DNA of 28,470 nucleotides, taken from CAYJHC01 sp964369805 (lineage in GTDB: Bacteria; Bacillota; Clostridia; Peptostreptococcales; Anaerovoracaceae). Position numbers and translations under genes: made by a program. Positions 1-7,750 of the stretch are shown here, one piece after another; positions within the stretch are counted from its first letter, which is position 1; each line of letters begins with the position of its first letter. Below the pieces are notes generated by a model. It was not told where the DNA came from. It searched no databases and saw only the letters and a program-made list of their open reading frames with translations. The stretch is from the NCBI GenBank assembly GCA_964369805.1, contig CAYJFM010000029.1, positions 1-28,470 on the forward strand. Direction: 5' to 3'.

Positions 1-1514
1 GTTAAGTCATACATAACTCTGTTTACGCCTCTTACTTCGTTGATTATTCTGCTCATAACCTTGTTTAGAACCTCATAAGGTATTTCTGCTGCTTCTGCTG
101 TCATAAAGTCTATAGTGTTTACAGCTCTAAGTGCAACTGCGTAGTCATAGGTTCTTTCATCTCCCATAACGCCTACAGATTTCATATTAGTCAGTGCTGC
201 AAAGTACTGTCCAATGCTTCTATCTAGTCCCGCATTTGCAATTTCCTCTCTATATATGAAGTCAGCCTCTTGAACCATTTTCACCTTTTCTTCAGTTACT
301 TCACCAATAATTCTAATTCCAAGACCTGGTCCTGGGAATGGCTGTCTATATACTAAATACTCTGGGATTCCAAGCTCAAGTCCAGCTTTTCTTACCTCGT
401 CTTTAAATAAGTCTCTTAAAGGCTCTATTATTTCTTTAAAGTCAACATGATCAGGTAGTCCGCCAACATTGTGATGTGACTTAATTACTACAGATTCACC
501 ACCTACGCCGCTTTCAACAACATCTGGATATATTGTTCCTTGTACCAGGAAGTCTACTGTACCAATCTTTTTCGCCTCTTCTTCAAAGACTCTAATAAAC
601 TCTTCACCAATAATTTTTCTTTTCGTTTCAGGATCAGATACACCCTTTAGCTTTTCATAGTACCTTTCCTGAACATTTACTCTAATAAAGTTTAGGTCGT
701 ATTCACCATCTGGGCCAAACACTGCCTCAACTTCATCACCTTCGTCTTTTCTCAAAAGCCCATGATCAACAAACACGCAGGTCAGTTGCTTTCCTATAGC
801 CTTAGACAATAAAACTGCAGCAACAGACGAGTCAACCCCACCTGACAGTCCGCAAAGAACTTTACCATCACCAACTTTTTCTTTAATTAATGCAATTTGC
901 TCATCAACAAAGGAATCCATTCTCCAATCTCCAGAGCACTCACACACGTTAGTAATAAAGTTATTTATCATCTTATTTCCTTCAACTGTGTGAAGAACTT
1001 CTGGGTGATATTGTATTGAATAAAGTTTTTTCTCAGCATTTTCGCAGGCTGCAACCGGGCAATCAGCAGTATGCGCAGTAATTTCAAAGCCCTCTCCGAC
1101 TTTCGAAATATAGTCAAAGTGACTCATCCAACAGGTTGTTGTAGGTGCAACATCTTTAAAAATAAGAGAGCTTGGTTTATCAATTAATACTTCAGTTTTA
1201 CCATATTCCCTTACATCAGCTAACTCAACTTTACCACCTAGAACATGGGCCATTAACTGAGCGCCATAGCAAAGGCCTAATACAGGGATACCTAATTCAA
1301 ATAACTCCTTAGAGTATGTAGGCGCGCCCTCTTCATAGCAGCTGTTAGGGCCACCTGTAAGAATTATACCCTTAGGGTTCATTGCTTTAATTTTTTCTAT
1401 ATCTGTTTTGTATGAGTAAATTTCACAGTATACGTTATTTTCTCTTACTCTTCTTGCAACTAGTTGGTTATATTGTCCACCAAAGTCGATTACAATTACT
1501 AATTCGTGTTTCAC
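1..1514 (-). CDS. guaA: GMP synthase (glutamine-hydrolysing), 3' end cut by window edge
   Basis: Converts XMP to GMP with ATP and glutamine in the cytosol, the last step of guanine nucleotide synthesis. The start is a GTG at 1514-1512 (M-K-H-E-L-V-I-V-I-D-F-G-G-Q), six bases after a GAGG at 1521-1524. An N-terminal class I glutaminase domain carries the nucleophile Cys82 in GLCYGAQL. The ATP-pyrophosphatase P-loop SGGVDSS follows near 830-850, then the C-terminal dimerisation domain. The frame is open to base 1 and its last readable residues are VMYDLT, where family members end with about 11 more residues (SSKPPGTIEWE type), so 504 codons are present and nearly the whole gene is in view. It starts 14 bases after the guaB stop, so the two are surely co-transcribed. 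Identity is secure. Confidence 0.97.
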   Translation of the reverse strand, partial: MKHELVIVIDFGGQYNQLVARRVRENNVYCEIYSYKTDIEKIKAMNPKGIILTGGPNSCYEEGAPTYSKELFELGIPVLGLCYGAQLMAHVLGGKVELADVREYGKTEVLIDKPSSLIFKDVAPTTTCWMSHFDYISKVGEGFEITAHTADCPVAACENAEKKLYSIQYHPEVLHTVEGNKMINNFITNVCECSGDWRMDSFVDEQIALIKEKVGDGKVLCGLSGGVDSSVAAVLLSKAIGKQLTCVFVDHGLLRKDEGDEVEAVFGPDGEYDLNFIRVNVQERYYEKLKGVSDPETKRKIIGEEFIRVFEEEAKKIGTVDFLVQGTIYPDVVESGVGGESVVIKSHHNVGGLPDHVDFKEIIEPLRDLFKDEVRKAGLELGIPEYLVYRQPFPGPGLGIRIIGEVTEEKVKMVQEADFIYREEIANAGLDRSIGQYFAALTNMKSVGVMGDERTYDYAVALRAVNTIDFMTAEAAEIPYEVLNKVMSRIINEVRGVNRVMYDL

Positions 1515-1528
1515 CCTTTTCCTCGTTT

Positions 1529-3019
1529 CTATTTATCCTTAAGAACTACGTCATGTGCTCCACCTTCAACAATACTTGTTGCCGAAACTAGAGTTATCTT
1601 TGCATTATCTCTTAATTCTTTTAGTGTTAAAGAACCACAGTTACACATTGTTGATTTAACCTTTTGTAGAGACTGTTTAACGTTATGAGAAAGCGGTCCA
1701 GCGTATGGTACATATGAATCAACACCTTCTTCAAAAGATAGCTTGCTATCTCCTCCCATGTCATATCTTTCCCAGTTTCTAGCTCTGTTTGAACCTTCTC
1801 CCCAGTACTCTTTCATATAGCTTCCATTAACATTTACCTTTCCTCCTGGAGCCTCGTCAAACCTAGCAAAGTACCTTCCAAGCATTAGAAAATCTGACCC
1901 CATTGCAAGTGCTAGTGTCATGTGATAGTCATAAACTATTCCGCCATCCGAGCAAATTGGAATATATATGCCTGTTCTTTCAAAATACTCATCCCTTGCT
2001 TCTGCAACATCAATAACTGCTGTAGCCTGACCTCTACCAATACCTTTTTGCTCTCTAGTAATACAAATTGATCCGCCGCCAATACCAACTTTAATAAAAT
2101 CAGCGCCTGCTTCTGCTAAGTAGTAGAAACCTTCTTGATCAACTACATTTCCTGCTCCAATTTTCACTGAATCACCATAGTTATCTCTAACGTATTTAAT
2201 TACATCTAATTGCCACTCAGTAAAACCTTCAGAGGAATCGATACAAAGTACATCTACTCCCGCCTCTAATAGTGCTGGAATCCTCGTTGCATAATCTCTA
2301 GTGTTAATTCCTGCTCCAACAATAAATCTTTTATCACTATCTAAATTTTCATTAGGATTTTGTTTATGAGAATCATAGTCTTTTCTAAAAACAAAGTGTG
2401 TTAACCTTCTCTTGCTGTCAACGATTGGAAGTGCATTTAACTTGTGCTCCCATAAAATGTCATTGGCCTCAGATAGTGTGCAACCTTCATTGCCGTGAAT
2501 TAGCTTCTCATAAGGTGTCATAAATTCTTCGACTTTTGTATCAAGAGACATTCTACTTACTCTGTAATCCCTACTTGTAATCAGACCTACTACCTTCCCT
2601 GACGAAGTTCCATCTTCTGTAACTGCAACTGTTGAATGTCCAGTTTTTTCTTTAAGTGCTAATACATCTGATAGAGTTTGGTCTGGTCTTATATTTGTGT
2701 CACTTTTTACAAATCCCGCTTTATGGCTCTTTACTTTTCTAACCATGGCTACTTGATTTTCTATTGTTTGAGATCCAAAGATAAAAGAAGTCCCCCCTTC
2801 TTTTGCTAAGGCTACTGCTAAATTATCATCTGATACCGATTGCATAATTGCTGATACCATTGGAATATTCATTGCTATTTCAGGTTCTTCACCTTTTTTA
2901 AATTTTACCAGTGGTGTTCTTAAACTAGTATTATCTACATTACACTCTTTCGACGAGTAACCCGGTACTAGTAAATATTCGTTAAATGTTCTTGATGGTT
3001 TTTCATAGAATTTAGCCAT
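1529..3019 (-). CDS. guaB: IMP dehydrogenase, Tritrichomonas-like type
   Basis: Oxidises IMP to XMP with NAD+, the committed step to GMP. A longer reading exists, but AAGGAG sits just before the ATG at 3019, giving MAKFYEKPSRTF and 496 residues. The TIM barrel is split by a CBS-pair subdomain (about residues 105-225). The catalytic loop reads GIGGGSICITREQKG with Cys319, and the flap dyad is Arg418-Tyr419 in ARNWERYD. These numbers and the surrounding blocks equal those I recall for the Tritrichomonas foetus enzyme, not the usual bacterial GPGSICTTR form. The gene lies directly upstream of guaA. Its 5' leader (3050-3211) shows no riboswitch I recognise and only weak promoter candidates. Confidence 0.96.
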   Translation of the reverse strand: MAKFYEKPSRTFNEYLLVPGYSSKECNVDNTSLRTPLVKFKKGEEPEIAMNIPMVSAIMQSVSDDNLAVALAKEGGTSFIFGSQTIENQVAMVRKVKSHKAGFVKSDTNIRPDQTLSDVLALKEKTGHSTVAVTEDGTSSGKVVGLITSRDYRVSRMSLDTKVEEFMTPYEKLIHGNEGCTLSEANDILWEHKLNALPIVDSKRRLTHFVFRKDYDSHKQNPNENLDSDKRFIVGAGINTRDYATRIPALLEAGVDVLCIDSSEGFTEWQLDVIKYVRDNYGDSVKIGAGNVVDQEGFYYLAEAGADFIKVGIGGGSICITREQKGIGRGQATAVIDVAEARDEYFERTGIYIPICSDGGIVYDYHMTLALAMGSDFLMLGRYFARFDEAPGGKVNVNGSYMKEYWGEGSNRARNWERYDMGGDSKLSFEEGVDSYVPYAGPLSHNVKQSLQKVKSTMCNCGSLTLKELRDNAKITLVSATSIVEGGAHDVVLKDK

Positions 3020-3211
3020 TTTTTCTCCTTTTCTTTGTGTATATTTCAATTTAAATTATTTTGTAACGTTTCTTTATCCCCATGTGAAGTTTACAGGTGC
3101 ATCATGCTTAGGGCATTCTTATTTATATTGTACATCATTTCAATGTAACTTTGCACACTTTTTTGCTATTTTTTTAGCACAATTATTGGTTTTGATAATT
3201 ATGCCAGTGGT

Positions 3212-4147
3212 TTAATCTTTTTTTGTTTCAAACTCATTCGATCCCTTGTCGAATGGTGTTTCTTGATAAACATAGTAATTTAGCCAATTTGTGAATAACA
3301 AACTTGCATGGCTTCTCCACCTAAACATAATTTCACTCTTAGGGTCATTGTTTTTATAGTAATTTTTTGGTGGTTCTATTTCAAGCCCTCTATCTAAATC
3401 TCTCTTGTATTCCAATTCAAGAGTTTCTTTATCATACTCTTGGTGGCCTAGAACATAAATTTCTTTTCCATTATCAGTTGCTGCAATGTGCACTCCTGCT
3501 TCTTCTGATTCAGCTAATATTCTAAGTTCTTTAGTGTTTTCAATATCTTTAGTCTCTACATAGGTATGTCTTGAGTGAGGAGCATAGAAGTATTCATCAA
3601 AGCCTCTCATAAGCGGATTTTTCGGCCTAGTGACCTTTTGCTCAAACACACCAAAGACCTTATCACCTGTTAAGTGTTTTTTGATTCTATATCTACTATA
3701 AAGACCAGCCTGTGCTCCCCAGCATATATGTAAAGTGCTAAACACATGAGTCTCAGACCATTTTATAATCTTTTCTAACTCTGACCAATAGTCTACCGCT
3801 TCAAACTCAATTTGCTCTACAGGTGCACCAGTCAAAATCATTCCGTCAAACTTCTTGTCTTTTATTTCTTCCCAAGTTTTATAAAATTTTGCCAAGTGAC
3901 TTTGTGACACATTTTTTGATTCGTGACTATCCATATGTATAAGTGTTAAATCTACTTGTAGTGGCGTATTTGCTAATACTCTCGCTAACTGTGTCTCTGT
4001 TGCTACCTTAGTTGGCATCAAATTTACTATAACTATATCAAGTGGTCTAATATCTTGCGACATAGCCCTACCTTCTTCCATTGTAAATATATTTTCTTCA
4101 TTTAACACGGCCTTTGCAGGCAGATTGTTTGGTATAATTAGTGGCAT
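3212..4147 (-). CDS. metA: Homoserine O-acetyltransferase, MetA family
   Basis: Activates the hydroxyl of L-homoserine for methionine synthesis. Length (311 residues) is normal for MetA. The start ATG at 4147 follows AAGGAG by five bases. The catalytic triad is visible: acyl-enzyme Cys142 in LHICWGAQAG, then His235 and Glu237 in LGHQEYD. Position 111 is Glu (GAPVEQIEF). In the Bacillus cereus enzyme Glu111 specifies acetyl-CoA, while Gly at that place, as in E. coli, specifies succinyl-CoA, so I call it an acetyltransferase although databases often label the family succinyltransferase. The gene follows metY on the same strand but has a terminator and its own promoter between them. Function of the family is known; acyl-donor choice is inferred. 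Confidence 0.93.
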   Translation of the reverse strand: MPLIIPNNLPAKAVLNEENIFTMEEGRAMSQDIRPLDIVIVNLMPTKVATETQLARVLANTPLQVDLTLIHMDSHESKNVSQSHLAKFYKTWEEIKDKKFDGMILTGAPVEQIEFEAVDYWSELEKIIKWSETHVFSTLHICWGAQAGLYSRYRIKKHLTGDKVFGVFEQKVTRPKNPLMRGFDEYFYAPHSRHTYVETKDIENTKELRILAESEEAGVHIAATDNGKEIYVLGHQEYDKETLELEYKRDLDRGLEIEPPKNYYKNNDPKSEIMFRWRSHASLLFTNWLNYYVYQETPFDKGSNEFETKKD

Positions 4148-4181
4148 GCTATCTCCTTGGTTTTAATATTTAAATTATTAT

Positions 4182-4210
4182 ATTATATCAAATTTTCTAC
4201 AAAAAAACAA
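4182..4210 (-). promoter_or_regulatory. metA promoter
   Basis: On the minus strand TTGTTT (4205-4210), a 17-base spacer and a perfect TATAAT (4182-4187) lie about 35 bases upstream of the metA start. The -35 box is embedded in the 3' arm of the metY terminator hairpin. No SAM riboswitch or T-box fits in the short leader. Confidence 0.75.
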
Positions 4211-4240
4211 CACCGAGACATAAGTCAAAGTGTTGTTTTC
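4199..4240 (-). terminator. Rho-independent terminator of metY
   Basis: Arms AACAACAC and GTGTTGTT (4206-4213 and 4230-4237) form an 8-bp stem with a 16-base loop, followed on the minus strand by a run of T. It lies 15 bases after the metY stop codon and separates metY from metA. Confidence 0.8.
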
Positions 4241-4254
4241 AGTTATTCTAGATT

Positions 4255-5517
4255 CTAATTTAGCGCCTTATTTAGGTCTTCAATTATGTCTTCTACATCT
4301 TCTAAGCCTACTGAAAGCCTAATTAATTCTGGCCTTATTCCCGCCTTAATCTGGTCTTCCTCAGAAAGCTGTCTATGGGTTGAACTAGCAGGGTGTAAAA
4401 CACATGTCCTAATATCTCCAACGTGTACAGCTAGACTTGTTAATTCTATTTTCTTCAGGAATGCTGCTCCTGCCTCTACACCACCTTTAATGCCGAATGA
4501 CAGTACCCCACTTTGTCCTGCAGGTAGGTACTTTTGTCCAAGTTCATAGTATTTGTCACTTTCTAACCCTGGGTATTGCACCCAGTCTACATTAGGGTGA
4601 GCTTCCAAAAATTTTGCTATGGTCAGAGTGTTTTGACTATGCTTTTCCATTCTTAAGTGGAGTGTTTGCAGCCCTTGCATTGTTAAAAAAGCATTCATTG
4701 GAGCCAGTGTACAGCCAAGATCTCTAAGCATCTGTGTTCTTAATTTTAATGAAAAAGCCATGTTTCCAAATGCTTCTGTATATACAAGCCCGTGATAACT
4801 TGGTTCTGGCTCAGAAAGCCCTGGGAATTTTCCTGATTTAGCCCAGTCAAACGTTCCTGCTTCTACTACCATTCCGCCTAGTGACGTTGCATGTCCATCT
4901 GCATATTTTGAGGTTGAATAAATTACAATATCCGCCCCATGCTCAATCGGCCTACAAAGATAGGCTGTCGCCAAAGTGTTGTCTATTATTAGTGGTATCT
5001 CTGCTGACTTTGCAAGTTTAGAAAATTTTTCAAAATCTAATACTGTGAGAGCTGGGTTTCCTAAAGACTCAGCAAATATTAGCTTTGTATTTGGTCTTAC
5101 CTCTTTTTGTAATTCTTCTAAAGTCGCGTCTTGATCTACGAAGGTACAATCAATCCCCATCTTTTTTATAGTTACAGAGAACATATTGTATGTTCCACCA
5201 TATATGGACTTTGAAGAAATAATATGGTCTCCAGCACTACAAATATTGAAAATGCTCATAAATATAGCTGATGTTCCTGATGATGCTGAAACTGCAGCAG
5301 TTCCACCTTCTAATTCTGCCATTTTAACCTCAAGGGCTGAGGCAGTTGGGCTACCTATTCTTGAATAGAAAAAGTCTGCGCTTTGTAAATTGAATAATTT
5401 TGCAACTTCCTCTCCATCATAATGCCTATATGTTGTACTTTGAACAAGTGGCATCACTTGAGGTTCCCCTGCTTCTGCCTTGTATCCGCTATGTATGCAT
5501 TTTGTATTAAACTTCAT
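4255..5517 (-). CDS. metY: O-acetylhomoserine sulfhydrylase (Cys/Met metabolism PLP enzyme)
   Basis: Makes homocysteine from O-acetylhomoserine and sulfide. It is a fold-type I PLP enzyme of the Cys/Met metabolism family, 420 residues, close to the usual ~425. The Schiff-base lysine is Lys204 in YSTSKYADGH. The cofactor-ring aspartate lies in LIIDNTLA, and SRIGSPTASALE and GLEDVEDIIEDL are typical MetY blocks. A GTG three codons upstream is in frame but lies inside the Shine-Dalgarno AAAGGTGG, so the ATG at 5517 is chosen. It stands next to a MetA whose residue 111 predicts acetyl-CoA use, so the pair makes a complete direct-sulfhydrylation route. Cystathionine gamma-synthase is a less likely alternative given the long MetY-type insertions. 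Confidence 0.92.
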   Translation of the reverse strand: MKFNTKCIHSGYKAEAGEPQVMPLVQSTTYRHYDGEEVAKLFNLQSADFFYSRIGSPTASALEVKMAELEGGTAAVSASSGTSAIFMSIFNICSAGDHIISSKSIYGGTYNMFSVTIKKMGIDCTFVDQDATLEELQKEVRPNTKLIFAESLGNPALTVLDFEKFSKLAKSAEIPLIIDNTLATAYLCRPIEHGADIVIYSTSKYADGHATSLGGMVVEAGTFDWAKSGKFPGLSEPEPSYHGLVYTEAFGNMAFSLKLRTQMLRDLGCTLAPMNAFLTMQGLQTLHLRMEKHSQNTLTIAKFLEAHPNVDWVQYPGLESDKYYELGQKYLPAGQSGVLSFGIKGGVEAGAAFLKKIELTSLAVHVGDIRTCVLHPASSTHRQLSEEDQIKAGIRPELIRLSVGLEDVEDIIEDLNKALN

Positions 5518-5569
5518 TTTTACCACCTTTCTTTTCTTATTATTGTAATATAAAGTTTCGTATTTTTAT

Positions 5570-5598
5570 ATTATACCACAAATTAACAAAATAAAACA
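5570..5598 (-). promoter_or_regulatory. metY promoter (extended -10)
   Basis: The minus strand has TGG before a perfect TATAAT (5570-5575), an extended -10. The -35 region 17 bases upstream is only TGTTTT. The distance to the metY start is about 50 bases, too short for an S-box or T-box leader. Confidence 0.6.
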
Positions 5599-5664
5599 TG
5601 TTATTTTTAATAAATTTGTATTTTTTCACAATTTCATACATGTATACTTTTGCTTTTTCCCAAA

Positions 5665-5693
5665 TTTTACTTTTTGGGTCTTTAGGGTATAAT
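5665..5693 (+). promoter_or_regulatory. Promoter of the flavin reductase-like gene
   Basis: A perfect TATAAT at 5688-5693 stands about 42 bases before the start codon. The -35 is weak (TTTTAC at 5665-5670 with a 17-base spacer, or TTTACT with 16). Confidence 0.55.
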
Positions 5694-5735
5694 AAATATA
5701 TAGTTTATATTCATATAAAACAGAAAGGATGTATT

Positions 5736-6701
5736 ATGAAAAAATCTATAGGGCCAGAAACCCTTTTATTCCCAGTTCCTTCAGTCTTGGTAGGGACATA
5801 CGATATAGAAAACAAACCTAATATTATGACAGCAGCATGGACGGGAGTTATTAATAGCAACCCTAAAATGATATCTGTTTCACTGAGAAAAGCTACTTAT
5901 TCATACGGAAATATTCTAGCGACTGAAGCATTCACTATTTCTGTACCTTCACTAAACTACTTAAATGAAGTCGACTATGCAGGAACTAAATCAGGTAGAG
6001 TCGTAAATAAGTTTCAAGAGACTGGCTTGACACCTATTAAAAGTGATTTTGTAAATGCCCCTTTTGTTGAAGAGTTCCCAGTAATTCTTGAATGTAAGTT
6101 AATAAAAAGTGAAGACTTAGGGCTACACACTATTTTTTATGGCGAAATTTTAGATACTAAAATTGATGAAGTATACTTAAAAGAAAATAACAAATTTGAT
6201 GCTATTGAATTAAGCCCTATAGGGTTTGTACCTTCAATTTCTAGCTATTACAGCATTGGAGATTATGTCGGTAAACATGGCAGAGTATGGCCTGTTTCCA
6301 CTCTCAGTGATACTCCTGAGGCAGCAGCTCCTCTTTCTAAGTTTATTGAATTATTCGATAATGGCAGACCTTCTGAAGATTTTAGGGAGGTATTTGATTT
6401 TGATAATTTTGTCTTTGCAAAGGGAGAGATGGAAATCACTACTTTCAGTGCATTTTCAGAGTGGTACACTCCCCTTAGGTCTGGGTCCTTTGACAAAAGT
6501 CATGTTGTTGATAAAATGAAGGTAACGGAACAGGAAGATGGTACCCTACTATTAAACTTAGATATGAGCTATAGCTACAAAACTTGGCTTCCAGGAGATG
6601 TTACATTTACAAGGCATTCCTCTAGATCTAAAAACGAAGTGATTTTATATAAACCTGATGGCTCTGAGCACTACTTCATAAAATCTTATAAAATTTCCTA
6701 A
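5736..6701 (+). CDS. Flavin reductase-like FMN-binding protein with C-terminal extension
   Basis: The open frame runs upstream to 5598, but AAAGGA lies seven bases before the ATG at 5736 and the protein then begins MKKSIGPETLLFPVPS, as this family does, giving 321 residues. Residues 1 to about 190 match the flavin reductase/FMN-binding split-barrel family (PVPSVLVGTYD, NIMTAAWTGVIN, FTISVPS, FVPSISSYYSIGD). Such proteins bind FMN and usually reduce flavin with NAD(P)H or act as flavoredoxins; the substrate is not evident. The last ~110 residues, with EWYTPLRSGSFD and a C-terminal run of beta-strand-like sequence, are not part of the standard ~190-residue protein and could be an NTF2/SnoaL-like or other small domain. 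It stands alone on the plus strand between two minus-strand operons. Confidence 0.85.
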   Translation: MKKSIGPETLLFPVPSVLVGTYDIENKPNIMTAAWTGVINSNPKMISVSLRKATYSYGNILATEAFTISVPSLNYLNEVDYAGTKSGRVVNKFQETGLTPIKSDFVNAPFVEEFPVILECKLIKSEDLGLHTIFYGEILDTKIDEVYLKENNKFDAIELSPIGFVPSISSYYSIGDYVGKHGRVWPVSTLSDTPEAAAPLSKFIELFDNGRPSEDFREVFDFDNFVFAKGEMEITTFSAFSEWYTPLRSGSFDKSHVVDKMKVTEQEDGTLLLNLDMSYSYKTWLPGDVTFTRHSSRSKNEVILYKPDGSEHYFIKSYKIS

Positions 6702-6712
6702 GCAAAAGGACT

Positions 6713-6751
6713 AAAAAAGAGGCATTACTAAATAATGAATTGCCTCTTTTT
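6713..6751. terminator. Bidirectional terminator between convergent genes
   Basis: AAAAAGAGGCA (6714-6724) and TGCCTCTTTTT (6741-6751) form an 11-bp stem with a 16-base loop and U-runs in both directions. It serves the flavin reductase gene on plus and the AIR-synthase-like gene on minus. Confidence 0.85.
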
Positions 6752-6757
6752 CTATCT

Positions 6758-7732
6758 TTATAGTACTTTGTAGATTTCATCTCCTGCAGGCGGCGCAATT
6801 TTAGCACCATCGAGCAATATTCCATCTTTAGCCTCCATCATTTTGCCTATAGTCACCGAACTTACACCGATTGCTTCCAGTGCGTGATGAATACTTAATT
6901 CTTTCTCAGGTCTTGCAATAATTAACATGCATCCACTAGATATTAACCTTAGTGGGTCAATTTTAAAGTGATCGCAAGTCTTTCTAGTTATATCATGTAT
7001 AGAAATTTTAGCTTCTTCAATATGAGCCCCAAGCTGGCCAACCTGGCACATTTCCCAAACCGCTCCAAGAACACCGCCTTCTGTAATATCATGCATCTGA
7101 CAAACGCCAACCTTTCCAGCTGCAACACCCTCTTTAACAACAGACACTTCCTCAAGAAAGGCCTTTGCCCTTGAAATTTCATTGTCATTTAAAAACTCCA
7201 ATCTTTCCTTAAGATCAGATGCTATTATTCCCATACCCTCAATTCCTGCAGACTTCGTCATAATAATTACATCATCTGCCATAATTTTTGGTGTTTCTTT
7301 ACCTTTATTCAACTTCCTTCCAAAAGCAGTGGAAACAATAACAGGCTGACTTACAGCTGTTGTTATTTCAGTATGCCCTCCAACGATTTCCACATTCAGT
7401 TCACCAGCAACCTGCCCTGCTTGAGACATGATTTTTTCAACATCTTCACGGACTGTTCCCTTAGGAAGCATAACCGTAAGCATAATCCCCACAGGTTCCA
7501 CCCCATTAGAAGCTATATCGTTACAAGAAATATGAATAGCTAATCTCCCTATTTCTTCAACGGCAGCTGTTATTGGATCTGTCGAGATAATACAATCATA
7601 TTCTCCAAAATCAATTACTGCACAGTCTTCACCAACGGCTGCTCTAACTTTTACTTCATCTCTCTTTAAAGTGATTTTTTCAAAAACAATTTCTCTTAAT
7701 AACTCTGAGTCTAACTTTCCTACTGGTAACAT
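6758..7732 (-). CDS. AIR synthase-related protein, HypE-like fold
   Basis: A 324-residue member of the PurM/HypE/SelD/ThiL ATP-binding superfamily. N-terminal signatures are VGEDCAVIDFG, STDPITAAVEEIGRLAIHISCNDIASNGVEP and VGGHTEIT. The C-terminal half has MHDITEGGVLGAVWEMC and ISSGCML. HypE makes the hydrogenase cyanide ligand on a C-terminal cysteine (PRxC). Here the protein ends PPAGDEIYKVL with no such cysteine, and no hydrogenase genes are near, so it is a HypE paralogue of unknown substrate. SelD is unlikely because the N-terminal U/C-glycine-rich active loop is missing. It begins 18 bases after the decarboxylase stop and closes the operon. Fold is confident, reaction unknown. Confidence 0.85.
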   Translation of the reverse strand: MLPVGKLDSELLREIVFEKITLKRDEVKVRAAVGEDCAVIDFGEYDCIISTDPITAAVEEIGRLAIHISCNDIASNGVEPVGIMLTVMLPKGTVREDVEKIMSQAGQVAGELNVEIVGGHTEITTAVSQPVIVSTAFGRKLNKGKETPKIMADDVIIMTKSAGIEGMGIIASDLKERLEFLNDNEISRAKAFLEEVSVVKEGVAAGKVGVCQMHDITEGGVLGAVWEMCQVGQLGAHIEEAKISIHDITRKTCDHFKIDPLRLISSGCMLIIARPEKELSIHHALEAIGVSSVTIGKMMEAKDGILLDGAKIAPPAGDEIYKVL

Positions 7733-7750
7733 TTTTTCTTCCTTCTCTAA

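Noticed and set aside
3050..3211. A riboswitch or terminator in the guaB leader
   Set aside because: The AT-rich 9-bp stem near 3177-3203 has no following U-run, and the GCATGATGC/CACCTG region matches no purine, ZTP, PRPP or THF class I can recall. Promoter candidates (TTACAT or TTGAAA boxes) are weak.
5518..5735. A SAM riboswitch or methionine T-box upstream of metY
   Set aside because: The promoter leaves only about 50 bases of leader and no S-box or T-box core sequence is present.
6758..7732. Naming the HypE-like gene hypE or selD
   Set aside because: It lacks the HypE C-terminal cysteine and the SelD active-site Cys/Sec loop, and no hydrogenase or selenium genes are near.
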